Shown one piece after another: positions 34,061-44,698 of a stretch of 64,000 nucleotides of DNA. This stretch comes from Sorghum bicolor (taxonomy: Eukaryota > Streptophyta > Magnoliopsida > Poales > Poaceae), in assembly GCF_000003195.3 (NCBI RefSeq), contig NC_012877.2, forward strand, positions 21,292,294 to 21,356,293, given 5' to 3'. Positions within the stretch are counted from its first letter, which is position 1, and every line of letters starts with the position of its first letter. The notes beneath the pieces were generated by a model, which worked only from the letters and a program-made list of their open reading frames with translations, did not search any database and had not been told where the DNA came from. A program made the translations under genes and the position numbers.

Positions 34061-35307
34061 TGTTGGGTATTTTAAACGCAAACAGAAAAAACCGCAAGCG
34101 CACGGATACCGATGTAGCCTTCACCCGGGAGTATTCCAGAGTATCGATTTTCCACAGGGAACGTGAGTGTACTAATTAAGATTCAAGATCGCCTAAGGAT
34201 AACTATATGATTATTTTTGGTGGGAAGAGAGGAAGTTTCCTGAGAGTTCTCTAGTTGATCTAAGAATCAAGAATTACTTAACCACAAAAAGAGATGAGAA
34301 GGGGGCTAGGAAGGTCTGACTACGGTCCTACAAACACCGATCCGAACGAGGTGGAATACGTCGACCGTTAGGGCTGTCACTACCCTAAGGCTACCACAAC
34401 AATCCGCAGGATTGGATGCAATTCCAGGTAATTGCAAGACTAAACACCACGTCTAATCTATTAATTACTACTCTAGCGTTATAAAGACTAGAGCACTTGA
34501 TGCAAGCGGGAATCCAATAAATAACTTGAATGTAAATAAAAGTAATTAAAGAACTGAGGAATTATGAATTGAAGAACCTGGAGAACGATGAAGAACGAAC
34601 CAGATACTGCAAAAGTATAATGTTGAGGAATATCCGACAGATCCGGCTCCTGCTCCGCTCTCCTCTTCTCTCTCCCTATTTCCTAGATTACAACTAGAAC
34701 TAACTAGAACTAGAACTAGAGGAACTAGAACTAGAACTAGATGAACTAGAACTAGATCTAGATGAACTAGAGGTAGAACTAGAAGAACTAGAGGGATCCT
34801 CTCTACTTGGATGAAGAATTGAAACCCTAACTTTGATTCTGTAGAAGAGGTATGATCTCCTGGGGCCTGGGGCTCTGGTTTTATAGTTCCTTCAAGTGAA
34901 TATGGGTCGTTGGATCAAACCGACATTGATTGAACGGTTATCCTTGATCCTTTAGGTCGGTGGAGCATGATCCGCGAGTTTGGACGTGATTGGGTAGAAC
35001 TCTAGGGCGGGCGCCCTCAGGACTTGGGCGGGCGCCCTGTCCCTGAGCCCTCTCGGCCTTCGCTTCGGTCCCGTGGCTTCTGGAGTCTTCTAGATGATAG
35101 AAAATTGCATGGCATGTTAATATCTCTATGTAAACCCGACGTGTGGGCCTTTCTTCCGTATTTCCTGATAACCCCCTGCAGAAATAGACAAACACCAAAA
35201 CTCGTGGAATTCTGTCAGATAAAACCCTAAGTCTAGGTGTTGGTTGCATTTGGATCCTTTTCCATGATTAATTGATGGTTAAATATGAGCATTAAGGATC
35301 GTCAACA
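34061..35307 (-). repeat. 5' LTR of B
   Basis: 1247 bp, closely matching the partner except for a 32-bp deletion around 34278 and scattered changes. The GC doublet at about 35005-35039 is intact (GGGCGGGCGCCC twice), unlike in the other copy. It ends next to GTAAC. Confidence 0.9.
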
Positions 35308-36333
35308 GTAACAAGCTCGGACTCTGATGAAGAACCAGTTATTGGTTTGGCAGAATGGGTGAAGAATAAGAAGCCAATGTCTTGCCCTTTTGGGCATAAG
35401 GAGCCAAAAAAGTTTGCATTTGATATCACCAAAGCCGATAGGATATTTGACTTTCTGCTTCAGGAAGGGCAGATCAAGTTGTCACCCAATGATGTGATTC
35501 CATCGGTAGAAGAATTAAAGAAGATTAAGTACTGCAAGTGGCATAATGCAACATCCCACAGTACAAATGAGTACAAAGTTTTCAGGCAACAGCTCCAATC
35601 AGCTGAGAGAAGTGCATCGGTAGATCCTCAGCATCAGATCACCACCGATGATGCCAAAGGCAAAGGTTTAATCCAGGATGGAACTAGCTTAGGAAGGCCT
35701 CCCCGTTCTGGCATTGTGATTACTCATAGAAGGCATCGGGAGACCTGGCAGCAGCGTGAGGATCGGTATCGGCGCCAACAGGAGGATCTCCGTCGGGAAG
35801 AAGAAAGACGCCGACAAGAGTGGAACCGGCATAAGGATCACTGGAATTGCCCGTTCATCAAGCTACCAACTGTTAGAGACTGCCCTGAGTGCAATGGTTA
35901 TGATCGGTATGATAGACCTAATCGGCAGTATCAGAACGATGATCGGTGTTTTAATGGGCCAATTAGGGGAAGAGCCTCAGTTCATGATCAGTTGGGGGCA
36001 GACTCAGTGTACATGACAGACTTGGTGAGCGTGTCGAGTATTTTCCCAGAAACCAAGAGGAGCTCGAGGAGATGGTAGATGCATGAGTTCTCGATGAGTT
36101 CATATTCTGCAGAGATGCTAATACTTATCAGGTGGAATCAAGGGAAAATCGTCGCCAGTCGGTTAGACAACCACAACTTCCTTCATGGTGTCCAGAGGGA
36201 TTAACTAGGACACAGAAAAAGAAGGCTGCAGCGGGAGCGACGAGAAGAGTTGAGTAGAGGGGAGAATTATACTAAGTCTGGAGATCAGTAGCAGCAGGAT
36301 ACTAAAGGAAAAGGGCCATCGGCAAATGTTAAT
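35308..36333 (+). pseudogene. Gag C-terminal part of element C, after B
   Basis: The frame continues from the gag before B (S-S-D-S-D-E-E) and contains a K-Y-C-K-W-H-N-A-T-S-H-S-T-N-E-Y stretch at about 35530-35575. This resembles the Cys/His motif region of Tat-type gag. It is followed by an Arg/Gln-rich segment. A frameshift occurs near 36020 and several stops follow before protease, for example TGA near 36085 where Arg is expected. I see no canonical zinc knuckle. Confidence 0.75.
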
Positions 36334-36999
36334 ATGGTGTTTATGTTGCCGATGGAGTTCCTTGCGCCTTTCAGTGATGATAATGAGGTGGATTGTCCCG
36401 ATGAGATAGCCCAATTGGCTCTAGATCCGATGACAGCTATCTTTGAAAAGCTTGATGATAATGAAAGACAACATCTTAACGCTTTGTTTGTGAAAGGCAA
36501 AGTTGATGGGCAGCCGATGACCAAAATACTTGTTGATGGTGGGGCTGCTATCAATATTATGCCATATGCGGTCTATCAGAAGCTTGGCAAAGGAGATCAA
36601 GATTTGACCAAGACCGATATGATGTTAAAGGATTTTGAAGGAAATGTGTCTCCAGTCAAGGGAGCCATATGTGTTGAGTTGACCATCGGCAACAAAACCT
36701 TGCCAACAACTTTCTTCGTCATCAGTGGAAAGGGTGCTTATAATCTACTGTTGGGGAGAGATTGGATCCATGCCAGTTGTTGCATCCCATCTACAATGCA
36801 CCAATGTTTGGTTCAGTGGGTAGGTGACAAGATTGAGATTGTCCCAGGAGATTCTTCATATGTCATCGCATCGACAGAGGCAGATACTTATGAAAGGACT
36901 AGATGCATTTCAGGGGAGATTTGGGAAAATGATTTTCTCAAAGTTGCCGATTATGAAATTCCACCGATCCAAGCAGTCGGTTCTGATGAAGAGTTTTAA
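36334..36999 (+). pseudogene. Aspartic protease of element C
   Basis: The frame covers 221 codons with the active site L-V-D-G-G-A-A-I-N-I-M-P (about 36529-36564), typical for Tat-type proteases, and Y-N-L-L-L-G-R-D-W (about 36739-36765) as the C-terminal motif. A TAA at 36997-36999 ends it; RT starts in a frame shifted by one, so one base has been lost or gained at this border. Its role was to process the gag-pol polyprotein. Confidence 0.85.
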
Positions 37000-38210
37000 T
37001 GGATAGGTTCACCGATGATGGAAAATTAGGCCAGGTGTTTACATCGGCCAACGATTTAGTAGAGGTAGATATAGGTAATGGTGATAGGCCAAGGCCTACT
37101 TTTATTAATGCTAAGTTGGATTCTAAGTGTAAGCAGCAGTTAACTGATTTGTTAAAGGAATATAAAGATTGCTTTGCTTGGGATTATACCGAGATGCCTG
37201 GTTCAGACCGATCTATTGTTGAACATCGGTTACCTATCAAAACTGGATTTCGGCCGCATCAACAGCTAGCTCACCGGTGCAATCCTAATATTCTTCCTGA
37301 TATTAAGGCCGAAATAACCAAACTTATCAAAGCTAAATTTATTCGGCAATGTCGGTTTGTTGATTGGATTTCCAATGTTGTTATATTTTACAAGAAGAAT
37401 GAGAAGCTTCGTGTCTGCATTGATTTTAGGAATCTTAACAATGCTACACCGATGGATGGTTTTCCAATGATAGTTGCCAATTTGCTAGTTGATGCTGCAG
37501 CTGGACATTGGATCATTAGCTTTATGGATGGTAATGCAGGGTATAATCAAATATTCATGGCCGAAGAAGATATTCCAAAGACTGCATTTAGATGTCCTGG
37601 ACATGTCGGGTTGTTTGAATGGATAGTCATGACCTTTGGCTTGAAAAATGCTGGTGCTACTTATCAGAGGGCTATGAATTTTATCTTTCATGAGTTCATC
37701 GGCAAGCTGGTGGAAATCTATATTGATGATGTGGTGGTTAAGTCAGGGAATTTCATAAAGCATCTTGCCGATCTGCGAAAGGTGTTGGAATGCACAAGGA
37801 AACATGGTTTGAAGATGAATCCTAATAAATGTGCATTTGGTGTATTGGCAGGGAAATTTCTTGGTTTCATGGTGCATCAGAGAGGAATTGAGATTAGTAG
37901 GAGATATATTGATGCTATCAACAAAATAGTTGCTCCCACCAACAAAATTGAACTCCAACCCCTGATCGGTAAGATAAATTTTATTAGACGATTTATATCT
38001 AACTTGTTTGGTAAGATTCGTGCTTTTAGTCCTGTACTTAAGTTAAAAGCCGATCAAGAGTTTGTGTGGGGAAAAGAACAACAATCGGCACTGGACGAAA
38101 TCAAGAATTATTTGACAAATCCTCCAGTCTTGATTCCACCTCAGCAAGGAAAGCCTTTCAAATTGTATTTGTCTACCGATAGAATGGTCGTTGGTTCAGC
38201 TTTGATTTAG
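36999..38210 (+). pseudogene. Reverse transcriptase of element C
   Basis: An uninterrupted frame of 403 codons. Ty3/gypsy RT motifs are clear: L-R-V-C-I-D-F-R-N-L-N at about residues 137-147, F-M-D-G-N-A-G-Y-N-Q at 175-184, T-F-G-L-K-N-A-G-A-T-Y-Q at 212-223 and the catalytic Y-I-D-D at 241-244. The connection and the start of RNase H follow. The catalytic aspartates are present, so this domain may be intact, but the polyprotein it belongs to is broken on both sides. The frame ends at TAG where Gln is usual. Confidence 0.9.
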
Positions 38211-39060
38211 GAAATTGAAGGGAAGGAACGTGTAATTTATTATTTGAGTAGAAGACTGGTTGATGCTGAGACAAGGTATTCAACCATTGAAAAGTTTTGT
38301 TTATGCTTATACTTTTCTTGTGTCAAATTGAGGCACTATCTGCTATCGGCCGAATGCACTATTATATGCAAAGATGATGTAGTCCGTTATATGCTATGTA
38401 TGCTGATCATAAATGGTAGAATCGGCAAATGGATTTTGGCACTGTCGGAGTTTGATCTGCATTATGAATCGGCTAAGGCAGTTAAGGGGCAGATTATGGC
38501 TGATTTTGAGACTCAGCATTGCGGTGTAGTAGGAACTTTGGAGATCGTTCCTTGGACGCTCTTCTTTGATGGATCCATGTGTGACCGGGGGGCAGGAATC
38601 GGTATAGTATTAATTTCTCCTCGAGGGAAGAAGTATGAGTTCTCTTTGCTGATTGTTGCCATGTCAACGAACAATTAGGCCAAATAGCAAGCTCTGATCA
38701 AAGGGTTGTAATTATTAAAAGAGGTTCATGCAGATGCTGTTGAGATCTTCGACGATGCTATGGTTGTTATAAATCAACTGGCCGGGACTTATGAATGCCG
38801 AAGTGAAGTTTTGATAACTTATTATGAAAATAGCATACAACTATTAAGGGAATTCAAGGATTTCCGATTAGAGCATGTTCCTCGATTACAAAATGAGTTG
38901 GCTAATCGGTTGGCTCAGCATGCCTCGGGATACCAACTGATCTTAAATTTGTTATCGGCAATCAGTGCTGATGATTGGAGGAAGGAGCTCATTGATTACT
39001 TAAAGGATCCATCTAAAAAGGTTGAGAGGCATGTTAGGTTTTAGGCCGCCAAGTATGTAC
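38211..39060 (+). pseudogene. RNase H and second, archaeal-like RNase H of element C
   Basis: The Ty3-type RNase H begins at the end of the RT frame and continues to about 38520 (Y-L-S-R-R-L, R-Y-S-T-I-E-K). After a short linker a second RNase H-like domain starts at about 38550 with W-T-L-F-F-D-G-S, G-I-G-I-V-L and T-N-N; it ends near 38930 with N-x-L-A-N-R-L-A. A duplicated RNase H is the mark of the Tat lineage. In-frame stops are at 38208, two near 38676-38690, one near 38709 and one at 39042. The G-D-S motif usual at the second metal site reads F-D-D here. Both are inactive as parts of a polyprotein. Confidence 0.82.
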
Positions 39061-40249
39061 TTCTTGGAGAAGAATTATATTATCGAATGATAGATGGAGT
39101 TTTGCTCAAGTGCTTAGGTGATGATGGGGCTAGAAGCTTGATGGGTGAAATCCATGAAGGAGTGTGTGGTGCGCATCAGTCGGCCTTCAAAATGAAGTGG
39201 ATGATTAGGAGAAACGGGTATTATTGGCCGACTATACTGGAGGATTGCTTTAAATATTTCAAAGGATGTCAAGGATGTCAAAGATTTGGCAATATTCAAA
39301 GAGCACCCGCATCGGCTATGAATCCCATTATTAAGCTTGGCCGTTTCGGGGATGAGCTATTGATCTAATCGGCCAGATTTATCCTCCATCAAGCAAGGGG
39401 CATAAGTTCATCCTAGTTGCCACTGACTATTTTACTAAGTGGGTTGAAGCTATTCCTTTGAAGAAAGTAACATCGGCTAACATGATTGATTTTGTGAAAG
39501 AGCATATTGTTTACTGATTTGGTATTCCTCAAACGATCACTACCGATCAGGGTACTATGTTTAGATCGGGAGAGTTTGATGAATTTGCAATCGGTATGGG
39601 GATTAAAGTATTGAATTCTTCTCCTTATTATGCTCAAGTCAATGGACAAGCCGAAGCATCTAACAAAGGAATTATTAAGCTCATCAAGCGAAAGATTGAA
39701 GAGAATCCTAGAAGGTGGCATACATTGTTGAGTGAGGCTTTGTGGTCATATCGAATGGCATGTCATGGATCGACCAAAGTTCCACCTTATTAGTTAGTTT
39801 ATGGACACAATGCGGTGTTGCCATTGGAAATTAAGACTGGATCTAGGCAAATCTCTTTTCAAGATCAATTGGCTGCCGATGATTATGCTACTTTAATGAA
39901 AGATGAGTTGGATGATTTGGCGGAGCATCGGTTGAGAGCTTTGATAAGGATAGAAGAAAATAAATGGAGAGTTGCTAGCTGGTATGATAAAAAGGTAAAT
40001 GTTAAGGAGTTTGCCGACGGAGATTTGGTATGGAAATTGATTTTACCGATTGGGACTAAAAGTTCAAAGTTTGGAAAATGGTCTCCCAATTGGGATGGTC
40101 CTTATCGGGTAAAACGGTCTGCTCCCGGTAATGCTTATATTTTGGAGACTCTCGAAGGAGTTGAATTTCCCAAGGCATTAATTGGAAAATATCTAAAGAG
40201 GTATTACCCAAGCATATGGGTTGATGCATATGAGTTTAAGTGCAGATAA
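39061..40249 (+). pseudogene. Integrase of element C
   Basis: The zinc-binding region shows H-E-G-V-C-G-A-H and C-Q-G-C-Q (about 39150-39285). The catalytic core has A-I-D-L-I-G (near 39360), T-D-Q-G-T and N-G-Q-A-E-A-S-N-K (about 39640-39665), so the D-D-E residues are present. Stops interrupt it near 39350 (a Trp codon is expected), 39515 (an Arg codon is expected) and 39792 (Gln is expected). The C-terminal domain follows uninterrupted: G-D-L-V-W-K, W-D-G-P-Y and L-K-R-Y-Y-P, ending with TAA at 40247-40249. Its stop is only 94 nt from the stop of the convergent antisense gene. Confidence 0.88.
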
Positions 40250-40343
40250 CACTCCTATCGGCTGGATGAAATGTATCTGGGGCATAATGTTTTCAAAATT
40301 GCCGATAACAGTCCTATCGGCTATACTGGAATAATCAGAAGTA

Positions 40344-43300
40344 TTATAAGGACGGAACGAAACAAGTCACCGATGAGGGGCTCACACGTTCAGCAGCGCT
40401 TGGATGGCCGATATGGCGCAGGCGGATTTGGTCGGCTTCCTCTATCTCTCGGATGTCTTCATCGGCAGAACCCTCCACTGGCTTCAACTGCTTCTTCATT
40501 TGCAGTGCCTTGCGGGCCTGGATGTTTCGTTCTTGCTGTAGAGTCTTGAGCATCTCAGGCTGTTGGCTTTCTTCTTGTTGAGCTTGGGTCAGGGCTTCTT
40601 CCACTTGTTTGAGCTCAGCCAGCAAAGCCTCCCTTTTTGCCGATAGGAAGGAGATCTTCTGCTTCAGTGTCTCCCCTGAGGACTGCAGGATGCCGATGCT
40701 CTTGTGTTTCTCATCGGCAAGGCGTTTCACTTGCATTACCTCCTCCGAAAGTTGGGCATGGGTGGCTCTATCAGCAAGACGATGGGTAGCCTTTTGGTAC
40801 TGGAGCTGACGGCTCTCCAAGTGTGCAGCTTGGAAAAGAATCTCCTCCGCATCGGCTGGAATTAGGCCACAAAGAGTCTTGAACAGGGCTTTTGCCGGGT
40901 CGGAGTCATCGACCAACTGAGTAGTGTCTTGGTGTAACAGGGCCAGTAGATCCTCCAGTTTGGCTCTGACTTCTGCCGATGAGATCCCTATTGCTTGGGA
41001 GGAGCTTGCTTCCTCACCCTCATCATCGGAAATATCAATGGCGAAGGAAAATAAGCTGTCCAGGGAGTCTTGTTCCTGAAAGAAAATGAGATAAGTTATT
41101 TGATGATTAGATATTAGTAATGTAAGGGATGGAAATCAGATAACTTACTTGCTTTAAGGCTATTTCACATCTGTGGCTGGTTGATGCCGCTGGTAACATA
41201 GGTTGATAGGCTAGAGTTGCCGATGGAACAATGTCAACTGAAGAATGATAAGGATAATTATAATTTGAAAGAATATATTCATCGGCGATAATTTTGTGAC
41301 CAGTATGTTACTTTGAGGAGGCGCGGTGCTTGTCTGTTCTGAAGGAACGACCGATGTTATGATCAGATCCGCTGGATAGGCAGTCTGCTCAAGCACATCG
41401 GCTGGTGCTTCTTGTGGTTGAGGTGCTGGTTGAGGAGGAGGTGCTGATTGAGGGGGAGATGGTGCTTGCTGTGTCTGGATTTCTGGTGAAGAGGGGGACT
41501 ATGGAATCGGCAATACTGGATGAGGAAGAGAAGGCGGTGCTGTCTTTTGGCGCTTTGGTTGCGACTTAGTGCTCTTGGGACCTTTTCTCTTGACTTGACA
41601 GGACTGGGGGGCATCGGCACTTGTTTTGGTACTTCTAGTCTTTGCTGATTTGCCAGCCTGATGTTACAATAAGCAAGATTTCATGAGTCCAAATATGAAA
41701 GAATGTTGATGAATATTTTGTTAAAAGATAAAAAGTTACCGATGAGGTTCCCATAGCAGCCGATGTATCCTGAAAAGGTTGTGTGAGTATAGAATGGAAT
41801 CAGTATAAATTGAGGAAATCAAAGATTTACCTTGAAAGCTTGTGCCAATGTAGCAGCGGCAACCGTTGGGGATGTCTTTGATCGCCTGGTGGTTATTTTC
41901 TTAAAATGCACGTTCCGGTGCATTAGAGCTGCCAGGCTTGGTGCGTTGTTGCCGATCAGAGAAATTGGACCTGATGGGAGGAGATCAATCGGCTTTCCAC
42001 TTCTGCTGACTGTTGGTGGCGAGTTGTCGACTTGTTTTAAAAAGGAGAAGGTAAGTTACCGATGAGAATAAAAGCAACGAAAGAACTGAGGTATCGGTTG
42101 AAGACTTACGACATTATCGGGGACCTTATACTTGGGGTCGATCATGCCACGATATGTTAGAGCCAATGTGCAGAACAAATGTTCTTTCCACTCTTCCCAC
42201 CATTGTTTGTATTCTTGAGTGATGAAGAGAGCTGGGATCCAGGCCGACAGATCGATGTCTAATGTATCGGCATTTGGTTGAAGCTGGGCTATCCTTATCC
42301 ATTCAAGACCGCTGGTTATAGTTTCCCTTGGCTTCACCACATCGGCATAACATAGTCCAATTGGCGACTACCCAAAAGCTAGTTGACGGGCTAGTGCCGA
42401 TGGATTGTAGAATTCATAGGTGGCGTTGGAGTTCTTCCCACTGCCGAAGGTGTTCACTGGAATGGCCCTTGGTGTGATGATTGCCATCATCAAATTGGTA
42501 TCTTTATTAAGAGCATCATCAAAAGGGTGGAAAGTGAGCGGGAATCTGGTTTCTGGGTCCTCGTAAGGCATCCATGCCCGCTGATCTTTAGCAAGACCCT
42601 CATAGAGAGTTTGGAAGAATCGGCTGACCTGGTCTTCAGTACCACCAGTACCAGGTAAGACTATTGCTGCTTCACCGTAATTCAAGGGTGAGCGAGTTGC
42701 TGATTCTTCATCAGTCAATTCGTGATCTTCAGCTATATCTCTTGGAAAGCGCTGTGTGAAGAGGTCAAATCCAAGGCGTTTGTGCATGTGGACACTAAGC
42801 CACATGTTGATGAACCACCATGGACCTCCCAGTTGCCGATGGGTTGGCCTATCAGGAGTTTCTCAGCTACTTGATGGAGAAGATGATAGGCAGAGCCAAG
42901 CAAATATCGGCCAAGAGGAAATCGGCAGCCATCGGCCAGTCTTTCTGCTGCCGATAGGTAGACAGAAGTTGGTCCTACCGATCGACCACAGAAAACGAAA
43001 TTGTCCAGCCACATGTTCAGGAAGACGGCATGCTCCCTCTTACTGAGTGGTCCTGTTTTCCGATACTTCTGAATGTATCCTGACCAACCGCCGATGTTGC
43101 GGGTTTCTACTGTGCGCTCAGGTTTGCGACCATATAAATGATTGTCATCGGTAGTTGATATGTCTAAACCGGTGAGCATGAGCACATCGGCAAGAGTAGG
43201 AGAAGCAGGGCCATGACCAAATACAAATGCATTGAGGGTATCAGACCAGAAGTATGAAGCAGCTATCAACAGCGATTCATTCCTCTCCATATCAGCAATG

Positions 43301-43807
43301 GACAGCCTAATGCATTGATCTAGTCTACGCTCACCCCATTGAACTTCATTCGAGTTACCGATTCTCAGAAACCAGTCTTTCCACCCTTTAGTAGAACTAG
43401 GCCCAGATCGAAAGGTATCTTTCCACAGATCTAATGAAAAATTCTGGGCTCTAATGGGGATCCTATTTGTTTCTACGTTTAACAAATCGGTGGGATCTGG
43501 ATTCCCCAGTGGACCAAGGCATTGAAAGTGGGGTTGATCGGTAGGAATTACAATCTTATCAACCAATTCCTAAAAGGTTTGAAGGTTGAAAGAACAGGGA
43601 AAAAACAAAGAAGAGGAAAAACGTACTCAGTAAATATAATTGCAGAGATATAGAAGTACAATAAAAAAAGGAGAAGAAAGGGGATGTTCAGTTGACCTCA
43701 GAAACGACGAAGTTGATGGCCATTTCTTCCCGAGAGGAAGGAAGAATCGAAGACTCGGAAGATGGTTGGAGGAGATCCTTGCTAGAGTTCTTGAAGTTCT
43801 CGAACAT
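40344..43807 (-). pseudogene. Antisense spliced plant mobile domain (PMD) gene of element C
   Basis: Exons readable on the - strand: 43807-43697, 43569-42107, about 42033-41831, 41769-41740 (30 nt), 41657-41149 and 41075-40344, each with GT/AG-like borders. The phase between exons 2 and 3 does not fit cleanly, so that border is uncertain. Exon 2 resembles the aminotransferase-like plant mobile domain (PF10536): T-L-A-D-V-L-M-L-T-G-L at about 43210 and M-W-L-D-N-F-V-F-C-G near 43010. A frameshift near 42820 separates it from G-P-W-W-F-I-N-M-W-L. Exon 5 is basic then Pro/Gln-rich; exon 6 is a long coiled coil. TAG stops at 42368 and in exon 5 replace probable Gln codons. PMDs occur in plant nuclear genes and in transposons; its role here is unknown. 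Confidence 0.75.
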
Positions 43808-44268
43808 TGCTGCCACCAGAGAGGTGGGTTTGAGGATGTAGAATGACAAGATGGATGAAGAGTACCGAAAAAGGAAGTATTTATAGGACAAAGAGGGCAG
43901 GGGCAAATCTGACTTATCTCTTCGCCGTATCCGAGAAATCCTAGGGTGTTCAGGTGGATATGGTAACCGTTCGAACGGTGATCAAGGGATTGCGCAGGTG
44001 ATTTGACAACAAGCGGTCATGGTTTCGGAGATATCTTACTGTGCAATATCTCCTGGTCGGCTCATCGGCAGTTTTCTCCAACGGAAATGTTGCCGATGAA
44101 CGTATACTAGGGAAATTCAGTTCCAAAAGTTGGGGATTCGAGGTGCGCGCTGGAAGACCGGACTGAGGTTGTTTTGATTTGGTAATTAATTGCTGATAGG
44201 AAGGAGTAATTGTGGAAAGGCAGCATTATCGGAGAGAATTTTGGAGCATTAATGATTTTATACTCCAA
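43808..44268 (+). other. Upstream flank of the antisense gene in element C
   Basis: This stretch would hold the promoter of the antisense gene and is also the sense 3' untranslated region. It is moderately AT-rich. A TATA-like TATAAATACTT on the - strand lies near 43875-43885, about 70 nt before the first ATG; this is a weak candidate. Confidence 0.4.
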
Positions 44269-44280
44269 AATTGGGGGGCA
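44269..44280 (+). promoter_or_regulatory. Polypurine tract of element C
   Basis: AATTGGGGGGCA lies two bases before the TGTTGACACC start of the 3' LTR. The G-run and position fit a plus-strand primer. Confidence 0.75.
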
Positions 44281-44282
44281 TG

Positions 44283-44698
44283 TGTTGACACCATTTTTGG
44301 ACATGTATCTTTGGACGTGTATCTGGAGTTGATGAGGTGTAGATTGGCAGGCAGAGATGTGGTAACTAATTTCACAAAAGAGTTGCGATGAAGGTTGGTG
44401 CCAATGAGAAAACGACAAGATATAGCCATGTCCGGGAGCGATGATGGATCCGTGCTGATGACTGATGCTGGTGGTTGCCGATGACTGATGTTGATGGTTG
44501 TAGATGGCTACAGAAGGTGATTTGCCGATGGATATGAAAGAAGGTACAAGGATTGATGATCGGGTGGTGATGGTGTGTCGAACGGTTGTGGGAGATAATT
44601 TAATGCTTTCTATAGTTGTTAGAGTTTGTTTTGTATATGGATTCTGTTTAATTTGGAATTCGAGCCCTAGTCATGTCTGGTTGTAACCCTTTTGGATA
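44283..44698 (+). repeat. 3' LTR of element C, right half missing
   Basis: It starts TGTTGACACC and matches the 5' copy from about 44485 to 44695 (CCCTTTTGGATAGG versus CCCTTTTGGACAGG at 25625-25638). The match stops where the A2 LTR begins, with GGG shared by both sequences at the joint. Confidence 0.82.

Larger units (their letters stand above)
27804..35307 (-). mobile_element. Pol-less Athila-type element B (7504 bp), nested in C
   Basis: LTRs at 27804-29082 (1279 bp) and 34061-35307 (1247 bp; 32 bp shorter through one deletion near 34278). Perfect 5-bp target duplication GTAAC at 27799-27803 and 35308-35312. tRNA-Asp primer site at 34037-34053. The interior keeps the two protease domains but nearly all of gag is gone; a short N-terminal peptide and a 15-residue piece of the gag linker are joined directly to protease 1. 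It shares U3 with A1 but has a different R-U5. Confidence 0.92.
25427..44698 (+). mobile_element. Tat-lineage Ty3/gypsy element C, split by B and trimmed at both LTRs
   Basis: Excluding B, C holds about 11.8 kb: partial 5' LTR, primer site, gag, protease, RT, two RNase H domains, integrase, an antisense plant-mobile-domain gene, polypurine tract and partial 3' LTR. The two LTR fragments overlap over roughly 210 bp and match closely there. The 5' copy lacks its first 200 bp or so and the 3' copy lacks its last 330 bp or so, giving a full LTR of about 750 bp. Ends TGTTGA (44283) and TCAACA (25970) form a matching inverted pair. Two RNase H domains and an antisense gene point to the Tat lineage. 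Confidence 0.87.

Noticed and set aside
43640..43846. + strand 68-codon frame in C 3' region
   Set aside because: It is the mirror of exon 1 and its flank in the antisense gene, which has a good start and splice donor on the - strand.
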